From NCBI GenBank assembly GCA_029448655.1, contig JACCLO010000005.1, positions 372,001 to 436,000 of the forward strand: a stretch of DNA of 64,000 bases. Direction: 5' to 3'. Of this stretch, positions 23,901 through 34,259 are shown in pieces. The notes beneath the pieces are model-generated. The model ran no database searches. It was not told where the DNA came from and worked only from the letters and a program-made list of their open reading frames with translations. The first letter of the stretch is position 1. The number at the start of each line of letters is the position of its first letter. Source of the DNA: Wolfiporia cocos. Taxonomy: Eukaryota; Basidiomycota; Agaricomycetes; Polyporales; Phaeolaceae. The position numbers and the translations under genes are program-made.

Positions 23901-25546
23901 CCACCCAAGATCACCACGTGCGTCCTTCTGCTCGTTAGTGCGACATGTGCACGGATACTGACCACGCTAGCAGAAGCCCAGAGAAGGCAGATTCAGAGAA
24001 GCACCCGCACCACCACATGTCCTTTTCACGGATCAGGGAGAAGCGGTCGTCCAGCAGACCGTCTACCGCGGATGGGACTGCCAAGGAGAAGAAGATTCAG
24101 CAATTCCCGACGCTCCAGGAAGTCCAGGAGTCACCTGAGAAGGGCAAGGAGCCCGAGAAGTCCTCGGTCCTGCGCAAGCGCACCGTGTCGACTCTGGGTA
24201 TGCCGAAGAGTGAGAATGCGGGCAGTGTGCAGGGACCTAACGTACCGAAGCTCAAGCCGGGGCAGAGCATACTGGAGCAGATCGGCACGCCAGACCATGA
24301 GGGATGGATGCGGAAGAAGGGCGATCGATACAATAACTGGAAAACGCGCTACTTCGTTCTCAAAGGGCCGCACTTGTACTGCTTGCGGAGTCAGAGTAAA
24401 TCAGTGTGTCTTCAGTTGTTGTATTGTCGAGAAGCCTTCGTGCTGAGATTCAATTCGTGTACAGGAAAGCAAGATCAAAGGCTATATCAATATTGTAGGT
24501 TACAAGGTCATCGCGGACGAGAACGTCGACCCAGGCCGCTATGGCTTCCGGATCGTCCACGACAGTGATAAGACCCATTATTTCAGCTCGGATGAGCAAC
24601 TCGTCATCCGTGAATGGATGAAGGCCCTCATGAAGGCCACCATTACGCGTGACTACGCTGGTTTGTATAGGTGTTAACGTAATAGCTCTACTATATGTTA
24701 ATTCTTAATCGTAGATCTAGTTGTTTCATCGTGCAATATCCCCACCATCCCTCTGACTGTCGCACAAGCGATGAACCCTGCGCCACGTCCACCATCTCCC
24801 GCGGCACGCGCAGCCACTCAGCGGGCGATGCGACCCGAGAACCCAAATCAACTCACGCAGCGTGATGCTCAAGTCCTCCTAATGGGAGTGCAAGGCAAAG
24901 ACAAGGGTACTCTCACTGTCGAACGCGCGAGGTTGGATTCGTTCTTTACGAATGATACGATCTCGTCAAACGGCAGCGCTGAGCCGTCGCCTAGACTGGG
25001 CGTTGCCAAGGTCCCCCCACGACCATCCCGCGAAATGCGTAAACTCACGTCCACCTCCGAATCGGTGAGCATCCTCACTCTGAAACGCTCTTATAGCTGA
25101 CGGCTTGCCATATTCAGCAGATGTCCGCCGACGATGGGTTGATCGAGTGGGCAAATTCCCATCTTCCCACGTCGTTGCAGGTACCGGACCCGTCGGGACC
25201 GCTATACGGAGGCCTTGCTCTGCTCCGCATGGCCGAAGACATCAAGGGCAAGCCGTCATCTCCCCGTGTGCCGGACTCGGCCTTTCCATCAGGTCCTGAT
25301 GACGATAAGCTCGATGGCCTTTTCAGGCTGTTCGATTTCCTACTTGACAATGACGTGAAGATGGGCACGGTGAGCATCAACGACATCCGACAAGGAAAAA
25401 GGGATAAGGTTGTACTGCTGCTTCGCTCTTTGAAGGCTTGGGAGGACAAGCGAAAGGCGATTGCGCAATCCCTGGGACCGGGAAGCCCACCAGTGGGTGC
25501 GTATATGGCCCTGGAGGGGCCGATCAACTATGGGTCCAAATCCTGA
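20903..25546 (+). CDS. Boi/Pob1-like polarity scaffold with SH3, SAM, PH and CH-like domains
   Basis: Nine exons (20903-21031, 21248-22760, 22841-23328, 23386-23496, 23550-23917, 23971-24403, 24465-24660, 24715-25064, 25118-25546) give 1338 residues. Residues 1-60 are an SH3 domain (YVVHEFTPENPDEVAL, GDGWWQGRN...VGLFPQSY). A long S/T/P-rich disordered region follows. A SAM domain lies near 525-600 (WTVEQVVEWLRSKNFDQDV, ITGDVLLELDANVLKTEIGI). A PH domain lies near 845-960 (GWMRKKGDRYNNWKTRYFVL ending REWMKALMKATITRDY). The C-terminus looks like a calponin-homology domain (GLIEWANSHLPTSL, GLALLRMAEDI, LFRLFDFLLDNDVKMGTVSI, NDIRQGKRDKVVLLLRSL). Yeast Boi1/2 and Pob1 link Cdc42, formin and exocyst at growth sites. 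The CH-like end is the unusual part. Intron 1 (216 nt) is long for this genome. Confidence 0.88.
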
Positions 25547-26033
25547 ATTAGTCGACTAATCTGTCAAGGACTCGACGGTTCGTGTGTATTGGTTTTACTT
25601 CGGACGTTATAGCTCGTGTAGGTATATACCCGCCTCTCCCCGCTGTTTTGCAATGTTATCCACTGCAGTAGTTAGACCAAGCAACGCAGGCGATTTGTTT
25701 TGAGTCATCCCGATACTGTCAGCTGCTGAGTGATCGATACAACACTCGGCAATTGCCGCTTCTTCAATCTTCCTCGATCAATTGAGCTATTAGTACTCTC
25801 CTTGACAATCACGAAACGCCACCGGTTTCAGGATTTGTAAGACGTTTGTCGATAGATTATCCTCATAGATCTAAGCTCTTCTCCTTCACTGGAGGCCATC
25901 TGGTTCATCCTGAACCATCACTTGAGAAACAAGGCTCACCGAGCGTGAGTCCTCTGCTCCCGATCTAGCCGATCTACATCTAAGTATTGTAGTATCCAAG
26001 ATCGCGTAGATAAAAATCCTGCATATCATTGTG
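25547..26033. other. Intergenic, no gene seen
   Basis: This 487-bp stretch holds the terminator of the scaffold gene and the promoter of the TPR gene. No open frame or repeat of note was seen. Confidence 0.4.
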
Positions 26034-28873
26034 ATGGATGCAGCCGAAAAGGCCCTACTCACGGGCAAGTGGGATAACAGTCTTCAGGAATCATCCTCCT
26101 CAACTTCCGTGCTCGATATTGCCAAAGACGTTGTGAATGGCAAATTCCGCGAACCCCTCACATCAGGTCATGCAAAGCGGCTATTCACAGTGCAGAATCC
26201 TTCCGTGGACCTCCTAGATCGACCTCTTACAGAATGGTTCGACTCTTCTGCAGCAGGTTCTACCGCCGAGGAAGAGTTTCTGCGACTAACACTAGCAGCG
26301 GCATGTCTAAACGCATTTGCTCAAGTCAACTGGACAGGTCCAGACCTCGATTTCAAACCCTTGGATGTCCTCTCGATTCCTCCTGAATTTGCCGAGACTA
26401 TCACTGACGAGCGGCTACATCGAAAGGCCGTGGCAGAGTTATCATACGGTGGGGAGCCCGCATACCATCTCTCAAAATACCCTACCTTCCTGCAGCTTGC
26501 GAAACTCTTACTCGATAAGCCATTTCAACACTGCCAGTCAGCGGCCTGGTGGAGACTCCGAACATGGTTTGTCCATCAACAGGTCCTTGACGAGCCTGCT
26601 GCCATCCCCTCGGATGTTCTGGTATCCGCGGAACCCTTGCTCCAAAACTTCGCCACAGAGCCCGATCTGGCTGGGAGTCTCATTCTCGAACAGGGACTGT
26701 TAGAGCACCAAATGGGCCATGATAGATCTGCCGCGGAATACTTCGTCCGCGCCGCACGGGCGACACAGCTCAAGTACGAACTCACCGGTGCCCTCGGAAA
26801 GCGGACAAAGTTCCAGCAGAACGACATCACGCAGCTAGTCCTCCTCGCCGAGTCCCGCCAGAAGGACGAGGGGTCAGATGTCGACGGGTCCGCTGACACA
26901 CAGGCTTTGTCACCGGCCGCGAAGACCGGGAATGCTTCTGAATCGTCCAAAGCGGGCAACAGCATGCCGGAAACGCTCGCGCTCAACGACGACACACTAC
27001 TTGAACAGACCGCGTTCACCTCATCCTCCGCTGCTGCACCAGGATCGCGCCTCGCACACCTCGATCCCTCCGCCCAGCCGCCCCTCCACCCGCTCGATCA
27101 GTGCATCCTGCTCGCACTATGTCTCAACGTCCGGAATACATCCCCATCACACGGTCTCACCGCTGAGCAGATGTCGCCTTACGTCGCGCGCGTGATCGCA
27201 CACCCACGAAATTGGTCTGTGCACACTATGGCTCTCTTATTACGTGCACGCCTCGAGGCGAACAGGACCCGTACGGTAGAGCGCTCGACGCTTCAACTGC
27301 AGGCGCTGGTGGACCAGATGCCGACTGCAGACTCGGCCGTCACAGAGCGGCTGCGCTACTTCTATTCCATTCCTCTTCCAAGCAAGTGGGAGATGGAGCG
27401 CGAGCTCGCACGCCGCTTCCTGTCGATAGGCGTTGTGAAGTCTGCGATGGAGATATTTGAGCGCCTCGAGATGTGGGAGGAAGTCGTCCACTGCTGGCAG
27501 AGCATGGAACGCCGCGACAAAGGGATAGCTATCGTCCGCGATCTCTTGGAAGGCAGAAAGGCGGAGGCGGAGACTGTCATATCCCGAGAGAAGGCCGTCA
27601 GCGAGAACCGTAGACAGACCCTGGATGCGATGCGCGAAGCCAAGCTGTGGTGTCTACTCGGCGATCTTGAGCCGGAAAATGCACTGAAGCATTACACCAA
27701 GGCATGGAACACATCAAAGGATTCGTCAGGAAGGGCGATGCGCTCTCTAGGGGGGTATTACTTTGCTAGAGCAGACTATCCGAACGCGATCACCTGCTTG
27801 CGACGCGCAGTGTCAATTAACCCTCTGCTATCTCGTTCATGGTTTATCCTGGGCTGCGCCTACGTTCGCGGAGAGGACTGGGAGGGTGCCCGCGAGTCCT
27901 TCACACGCTGTGTTACCATCGACGACGAAGACGGAGAAAGTTGGAACAATCTTGCAAGCGTCTATCTCCGCATGGGCGAAGCGGGCAAGAAGGTCGAGGT
28001 GGAAAACGACGGGGAGGAGGTACGCCTACCGTTGTTCGCTTTACCGTGTCGTTCTAATTGTCCCCTCATCAGCTCGAAAACCAAGCGGCGTACATGACAG
28101 TATCAGACGATTCGAGCGCGAGCATACCGTTCAGTAACAAAATGCTTGCCTTCCGCGCGCTCAAGCAGGGCCTGCGGTTCAGCTACGAAAACTGGCGGAT
28201 GTGGTCCAACTACATGATCGTCGCGATGGACGTCGGCGAGCTCTCCGAGGCGTGCCGCGCGCTCGCGCGCGTCGTCGAGGAGCGCAGCGCGAAGGACGGT
28301 GCAAAGTGTGTCGATGAGGACGTTCTGGAGCGCCTCGTCGACGCGGTCACCCGTGGCCCTGCAGATCCTGACGATGCGGTCGAGAGCGGTGGGGCGAGTG
28401 CGAGCGCGAATGTCGCGCGGAACCCGAACGAGGGCCACGGGCTGCTGCGGCGCATCACGGACCTCTTTGAGCGTATTATCCTGCCGCGCGTATCGTCATC
28501 CCGCGTCTTCCGCGCGCGTGCGCGGCTCTTGACGTGGCAGGGTCGGTGGGAGGAAGCCCTGAACGCGTATCTCGACGCGTATCGGTGCGGCATTGCAGGG
28601 ACGATGGAGAAGGGCGAGACGGACGTTGAGCGGTGGCGTGAGGCGGTCGGCGAAGTGGAAGAGATTGTTGACGTGCTGAGGAATTTCGGGCCCCGCGCGG
28701 AAGACTTCAAGTGGAAGCTGCAGGCGCGGAGCATCGTGCGGACTTTCATAGGGCGGACAAGGGACTTCGAGGACGAGCCGGAGTGGGCTCGGCTCGCGAA
28801 GGTGCAGGAGGAAATTCGAAAAGAGGGAGCAGTAGGCCACGCGACAGCGCAGGCCATTCCGGGCGTGGAGTGA
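26034..28873 (+). CDS. TTC27: TTC27/Emw1-like tetratricopeptide repeat protein
   Basis: Exons 26034-28019 and 28073-28873 give 928 residues. The ATG at 26034 is the first in frame. Family landmarks include LHPLDQCILLALCLNVRNTSP, ARVIAHPRNWSVHTMALLLRAR, a conserved ERSTLQLQALVDQM segment, and tandem TPR helices from about residue 540 (MFERLEMWEEVVHCW-like repeats, ALKHYTKAWNTSK, YPNAITCLRRAVSINPLLSR, WEGARESFTRCVTIDDEDGE). They are followed by ALKQGLRFSYENWRMWSNYM. The yeast homologue Emw1 is essential and linked to cell-wall integrity; the human one is TTC27. The protein is soluble by composition. The single 53-nt intron sits between TPR units. Confidence 0.9.
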
Positions 28874-29113
28874 GATCGGCAGTAGGTTAGCCGGCATGTG
28901 CGTGGCAGAGTTCGTGATGTGTGAGGCATGAGACCACTTTCGAATGCACTATGGATCTCACCCGCGAGATAAGACTTGCCAATTGCGCTACTTCGTGGTG
29001 ATCGAGCGAGTGTGCATGGCATAGTATGATCGATTCTCCGAGATCGGGGGACATTAAATTCGATATTGCGGGGGAAATAACGCGGAATGTGGCGCACAAC
29101 ACCCTGTGTTGGC
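28874..29113. other. Short convergent intergenic gap
   Basis: Only 240 bases separate the 3' ends of the TPR gene and the DUF6593-type gene. Nothing recognisable was seen. Confidence 0.4.
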
Positions 29114-29866
29114 TCACCAGTTTAAACTGAGCGCGATGCGGTTGAGGGTCAGCGTCGTCACGAGCTCCGTGATGATGGCGAGCGCCGATTGCTTAACGGT
29201 CAGACGGGCATGAAACTCGTCCCTGAGCTGGCTGGTCTCCCAGAGCGCCACTGTGCCCCCCTTGCTATCAATGCACTGTCATACTCGGTCAGGAAAATCA
29301 GAGTGCATCAAGGGCTGTCTAACATACTTCCAGCCGCTGCGGTGTGACCCTCCATTTGAATTCTTTGCCGTTCTGGGCCGTGAAATAGCGCGACCTTAGG
29401 AGCGTTCCATGACACGATCAGCCGTTGGGACCGATGACAGCGGATTATTGTGCATACGTGCTGTGTTCTCTCTTCTGGCGCCGTGCATTCCTCATTGACT
29501 GTGGCGGGCTGTTCCCATAGACAAGGTAGCCCTGTACGCGAGAGGGGCCAAAGTAGAAGTACGAGTTGCTTGGCCCCATCACTTGAGGATTTCGCTGTGC
29601 CCAGGAGGCTTCGCGGGTAATTCGCATAATTAGGTTGGGGTCTTCTTCTACCTGTGAGAGACAGAAGCCCGAGGTGAGCCAGCACGGCTGGGGCAGTGAT
29701 TAATCCCACCATTTGACTGTGTATTAGCCGTGGAGTTTCAGTGATTTGGGGAGGCCTTGTGACATTCCACGTACACTTTGAATGCCTGAAGCTTCTCAGC
29801 GTCCTCAAATCGCGCGTTCCAGGGGTCTGCGCTGAACTGGAAAAGGGTGTACGTTGTGTTCGGCAT
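29114..29866 (-). CDS. DUF6593-like small basidiomycete protein
   Basis: Four exons on the minus strand (29866-29777, 29651-29458, 29394-29328, 29275-29114) give 170 residues; all phases agree. It starts MPNTTYTLFQFSADPW. The core has a beta-rich pattern: NLIMRITREAS, SNSYFYFGPS, SRYFTAQNGKEFKWRVTPQRLEC, GGTVALWETSQLR. It ends in the helical LAIITELVTTLTLNRIALSL. The 'fragment with aromatic Y/F-x-W then ALW' layout and hydrophobic C-terminal helix match proteins annotated DUF6593 in agaricomycetes. Function is unknown. The first intron is 125 nt, longer than its neighbours, so exon 1 is slightly less certain. Confidence 0.72.
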
Positions 29867-30552
29867 GTCTCAGAGGACTGAAGATAAGCTCAGCGGACAG
29901 TACGAGAACACATATCCTCCCGGCCACGGGCAGCTTCGCTGCATTATTGCAAAACAAGGGATTCCCTTTCTGGCGTCCTCGTTTGCGATCCACGTGCGAT
30001 CCACGAGGTATCGCCCACGCAATCGGTTGGCCAGAGCCAGAGCGTCGTCATCACGAACCTGTAACACTTCTCGGAAGCCGTAATGATTTTGAAACACATC
30101 AGCCGCCTGGCGACCACGGCGGCGTCTGCACATCCGCCTTCCGCGCTTCCGAGCATCATAAGGATTGGGGACCATGCCCAATGGGGCGGTAGATTGTACA
30201 CGCATCTCGGTTAGAATCTGGGATGTGCTACAAGATGGGGCATGAACCACTCAGCAAGGAACGTAATACGCCGACATTACGCTGAGTTACCATCCCGGTA
30301 GAATCGCACCGAAGAGGAAGATAACGCGGGAACACAAGGGAAGTGCTATGATGGCCCAGTCCAAGCTTAGCTCCACGATCCGGAATGTCCCTACACACAA
30401 ACACAGAAGAGACGGACCGAACCGAGAGGCTGAGTGGTTCAGGCGAGTCAGAGGATGCGATATCAAGATGGATCAATGTATATAGAGGCGAACGACGTAC
30501 ACAAGGCACTAGAGGAGGAATTGATGGCACTAGCAGCGTCAGTGCGCGGGAT
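29867..30552. other. Intergenic, no gene supported
   Basis: This is 686 bp with several overlapping frames of 80-126 codons on both strands. None has conserved motifs, sensible splice sites or a plausible composition. I see nothing else in it. Confidence 0.4.
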
Positions 30553-31018
30553 TTAGTCATACACTGGGTGCGTTATTTGAGACTCGATCAATCATTACGT
30601 TCCTGCAGAACGGGAAGCACATACCATGAACGATGCCTACATCAAACCGCATCACGATGGGGATGTATCACGCGTGGAATGAACGAATGCAGCGAAGATG
30701 CGTACCGTAGAAGAGCGTCCAGACTAGGATGAAGGAGAAGATGTTTTCCTGTCCTGGATTCAGCAGCTCCCACCATCCACCCGCGGCGTACTTCGCTGGG
30801 CGCCCCCTGCACTTGACGTACAGACACGCAAACGTGAGCAGTGTCGAGAGCGCGAAGAGCGCGAAGCCGAGCGCATTCTCGAGGCTGAGCACGCCCGCGA
30901 CGGCGCCAGAGAGACACGACGAGAGGAACTTGACGGTGTATATGCGCGCGTTGTTGTATTGCACGTTGGGTGGGAAGAGGAGCTGGGCGGCCTGGTCGGG
31001 CGTCGGTGCAGCGGACAT
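30553..31018 (-). CDS. EMC6: ER membrane protein complex subunit 6
   Basis: Exons 31018-30706, 30636-30625 and 30563-30553 give 111 residues, the usual EMC6 length. The sequence reads MSAAPTPDQAAQLLFPPNV, then NNARIYTVKFLSSCLSGAVA, LENALGFALFALSTLLTFAC and NIFSFILVWTLFYGIVHVYD. It has two or three membrane helices, as in the EMC core subunit that helps insert tail-anchored and multipass proteins into the ER. The middle exon is only 12 nt and the last has 8 coding nt plus stop. Both are needed to recover the conserved FYGIVHVYD end, so the model is well supported despite the micro-exons. Confidence 0.92.
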
Positions 31019-31209
31019 GGTCGCGGTGGTCAGAAACGTGGGTGGGCACTGCACGCGTGACGCGACCGCGACGCGCTGGTCACGCGCTGGGTGAGCGCGT
31101 TGCTGTCACGCCACCCCGCGTCACGCCGGTGTGGCCTACTTTCCGGAAGATCATTGACCTTAGCAGCATTGCTTCTCTCCCTCCCTCGTCGTACTCTGAC
31201 CACCCAGAT
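31019..31209. promoter_or_regulatory. Bidirectional promoter, EMC6 / HOM2
   Basis: These 191 GC-rich bases lie between divergent start codons. Direct repeats of a cacgcg/gacgcg type appear (31050-31110). There is no TATA box. Confidence 0.45.
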
Positions 31210-32362
31210 ATGCACGACACGCGCAAGATCAACGTTGGCGTGCTCGGCGCGACGGGCACCGTCGGACAGCGCTTCATCGCGCTCCTCGCCGAGCACCCGT
31301 TCTTCGTGCTGCACGCGCTCGGGGCGTCCTCGCGCTCAGCGGGCAAGATGTACGTGAACGCGGTCAACTGGAAGCAGACAAGACCGATTCCCGCCATTTC
31401 ACGGAATATGATTGTGCGCGAGTGCAAAGCCGAGTTTTTCACGGAGTGCGAGGTCGTCTTCTCTGGCCTCGATGCGGATGTCGCTGGCCCGATCGGTGAG
31501 TAAATGACTCCACAATGTCAGGCATGCACCAATCTGCGATGCAGAGGAGAGCTTCAGGAGCGCGGAGCTCGCCGTCTTCTCAAACGCGAAGAACCACAGA
31601 AGAGACCCGAATGTCCCGCTCATCGTCCCGCTCGTCAATTCCTCGCACTTTTCCATTCTTCCTCAACAGCGCGCGCTACACTCTCCCCCTCTCCAGAGAG
31701 GCTTTATTGTCACGAACGCTAACTGCTCCACGACCGCCATTGTCGTTCCGCTCGCCGCGCTCGAGAAGGCCTTCGGGCCGCTCGAGTTGTGCATGATCAC
31801 CACGATGCAGGCGATTTCGGGCGCGGGCTACCCTGGGCTGCCCAGCATGGATATCATCGACAATGTTGTGCCGTACATCTCCGGCGAGGAGGAGAAGATC
31901 GAGTGGGAGACACTCAAGATCCTCGGGGGAGTCGCCGAGGCGGACGACGGCAGGAAGGCGTTCGACATGCACGCAAAGCAGCCGCTGCGCGTGTCTGCTA
32001 CGTGCAACCGCGTACCCGTCATCGAGGGTCACACCGAGTGTGTGAGCGTGCGGTTCGCGCGCAGGCCACCGCCGAGCCCGCAGCAGGTGCGCGAAGCTCT
32101 GCTTGCGTTCACGTCTGATGCGTGGACGATGTCGTGCCCGTCCGCGCCCCGGCACACCATCTTCGTGCACGAAGAGCCAGATAGGCCCCAACCGCGCCTG
32201 GATCGCGACTACCAGGCTGGTGCGGGTGTAAGCGTTGGCCGTGTGCGGCAGTGCCCCGTGCTCGACATCAAGTTCGTGGTACTCGCGAACAACGTCGCGA
32301 TCGGTGCTGCTACAAGCAGTATCCTGAATGCGGAGCTTGCAGTTAGCAAGGGGATTATCTAG
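31210..32362 (+). CDS. HOM2: Aspartate-semialdehyde dehydrogenase
   Basis: Exons 31210-31495 and 31545-32362 give 367 residues. The NADP-binding loop is VGVLGATGTVGQRF near residue 12. The active-site cysteine lies in TNANCSTTA (Cys156 by this model, the position expected for fungal enzymes). CNRVPVIEGHTECVSVRFA carries the catalytic His and substrate-binding Arg region. The C-terminus (DIKFVVLANNVAIGAATSSI) is typical. The enzyme reduces aspartyl phosphate to aspartate semialdehyde in the pathway to threonine, methionine and isoleucine. The 49-nt intron falls in phase 1. The gap 32363-32765 before the next gene is pyrimidine-rich and empty of frames of note. Confidence 0.95.
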
Positions 32363-32765
32363 CGGGCTTGCAGCAGGCATGGATGCCAGCAAAATACACC
32401 AACGTTGTATCATAGATTCGGGGATAGGAGGATCATCTACAACCTGATGTACTAGACCGGGAACATGTACAAAAGCTATTCCAGCTGTTCAACCCCTTAC
32501 CTTCCCTCCATCTCTGGCCCCTGCTGATTTTGCCCGACGTTGAGCTGCTTTTTGCTTGAATGCTTGAATGACTCGATATGACTGAGCCACGCTCTCGCCG
32601 ATATCTTTGCGCCACCGGCGCGTCTTGGGCGCTTGTACGCGTGCCGCGACGGCGAATCTGCGCACGCGCGGAAGCGCCCAACCCATCTCTCCTCCCCCTC
32701 CACCTCCTCCTCTCGCTACTGGATCCCTCCTTGCTACAATACCCGACCCAAATCCTGAAAACAAA

Positions 32766-33946
32766 ATGACCGAACCCTCAATATCTGCACTCTCCAAAGC
32801 CGAGCAAGATGCACTGCGCGCACAGACCTTCCAACGGCTACATCCCAAAGCTTACCTTGAGCGGTTCCTCGCCGAGAACGTTCGCCCCGACGGACGCGGG
32901 CTCGATGAGTGGCGCAACGTCTCGCTTAACGTAGGTCGGTGCGTGAGCCTATCTCGTGTACGGACTATTTGTACTCACCCCGGTTCCGGTCAGGCTCGAT
33001 CTCTACCGCCGATGGGTCTGCGTTGGTACGCTTGGGCGATACAACGGTCGTATGCGGAGTGAAGGCAGAAATCGCGGAGCCAGAGCTGGATATTCCGGAG
33101 GATGGGTATATTGGTGCGTGTGTGCGCCGCTTGTATGCTCGATTCAGTTAAAGCAGCTGTCGTCGTTGCTGCCAGTGCCGAACCTCGACCTTCCCGCGAT
33201 CTGCTCGCCAAAATTCAAGCCCGGCCCGCCCACGGAAGAGGCACAGGTACTCTCTGACAGGTTGAACGAGGTGCTTATCTCGTGAGTCTCCATGTACAAC
33301 AGCCTGCTACACCTCCCCTCATCCCGCAGCTAGATCTGGTGTCGTCTCCACCAAGTCGCTTTGCATCGCCTCTGGGAAAGCAGTCTGGGTATTGTATGTC
33401 GATGCGACGTGCATAAACTACGATGGCAACGCGTTCGATGCCACGCTGCTCGCCATGGTCGCCGCCCTGCGAAATAGTGCGTCCTGTAACCTGCGATCGC
33501 GGGCTGAGATTCATTGGTATCTTGATGGTAGCTCGCTTACCGAAGGCAACATACGACGAGGAAGCAGGGCGTACGATGTGCTCGCGCAAAAATAGGATTC
33601 CGCTTCAAATCAACCGCCTCCCGTTGTCCATGTCATTTGGGATCTTCGACACGTACGTCCCTGCTCTTTTTCCCCTCCTGTCTATCCCTTCGTCCGCATC
33701 GGAAACATCACTTTGCTCATTCGCCATACACACAGCACGCACGTCCTCGTCGACCCCACGTCCTTCGAGGAGCCGCTATTGGATTCGACAATCTCCGTGA
33801 CGGTGGACGAGAACGGGGGCCTCGTTTCTGTTACGCAGCTCGGACTTGGGATTGTGGCAAGCCAGGACGTCCTGATGCCCTGTATCGCAGCGGCCAGGAA
33901 ACGACACGCGGATGTTGTCAAAGATGTCTTCGGTTCCAATTCATGA
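32766..33946 (+). CDS. RRP43: Exosome core subunit Rrp43 (EXOSC8 type)
   Basis: Six exons (32766-32934, 32994-33113, 33176-33281, 33334-33476, 33532-33652, 33736-33946) give 289 residues. RNase PH-fold landmarks are [47 protein letters not shown] and a [19 protein letters not shown] block, followed by [20 protein letters not shown]. The RNase PH ring subunits of eukaryotic exosomes are catalytically dead scaffolds for RNA 3'-end processing. Rrp43 is preferred over Rrp42/Rrp45 because of the [20 protein letters not shown] start. Intron 3 uses the acceptor ctag at 33333; the earlier AG would create a stop. The gap 33947-34259 shows nothing. Confidence 0.9.
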
Positions 33947-34259
33947 CGGGCGATAGTGCTCGTGTAGCGAGCATATAACGTCTGGGGATCTGGCACTCAA
34001 AGGTGGGGGACACTGTTTCCTCCAACCACATGCATGTCGACACGACAACGGCGCATTTTTACTGTGCCTGCGGCACGGGATCTGGGGCTGTCACGAAAAA
34101 GACTAAGCCAGCTGCGGCGCGCCGGTGATTATTGTTCTTATACGTACGGTTATTCCAACACGCGATACAACACAAGAAAAAAGACGTGAAACTATGCACA
34201 AAAGAGCCACAAGAAAAGTCACAAAGCATACATTGTCGTGACACGCTGAATGGCAAGGT

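Noticed and set aside
28210..29097. Minus-strand 295-codon frame
   Set aside because: Antisense to the GC-rich second exon of the TTC27-like gene; Ser/Arg-rich composition typical of a shadow frame.
29870..30250. Minus-strand 126-codon frame in the gap before EMC6
   Set aside because: Arg-rich, no homology pattern, and no splice or promoter support.
31676..32413. Minus-strand 245-codon frame
   Set aside because: Antisense to the aspartate-semialdehyde dehydrogenase exon.
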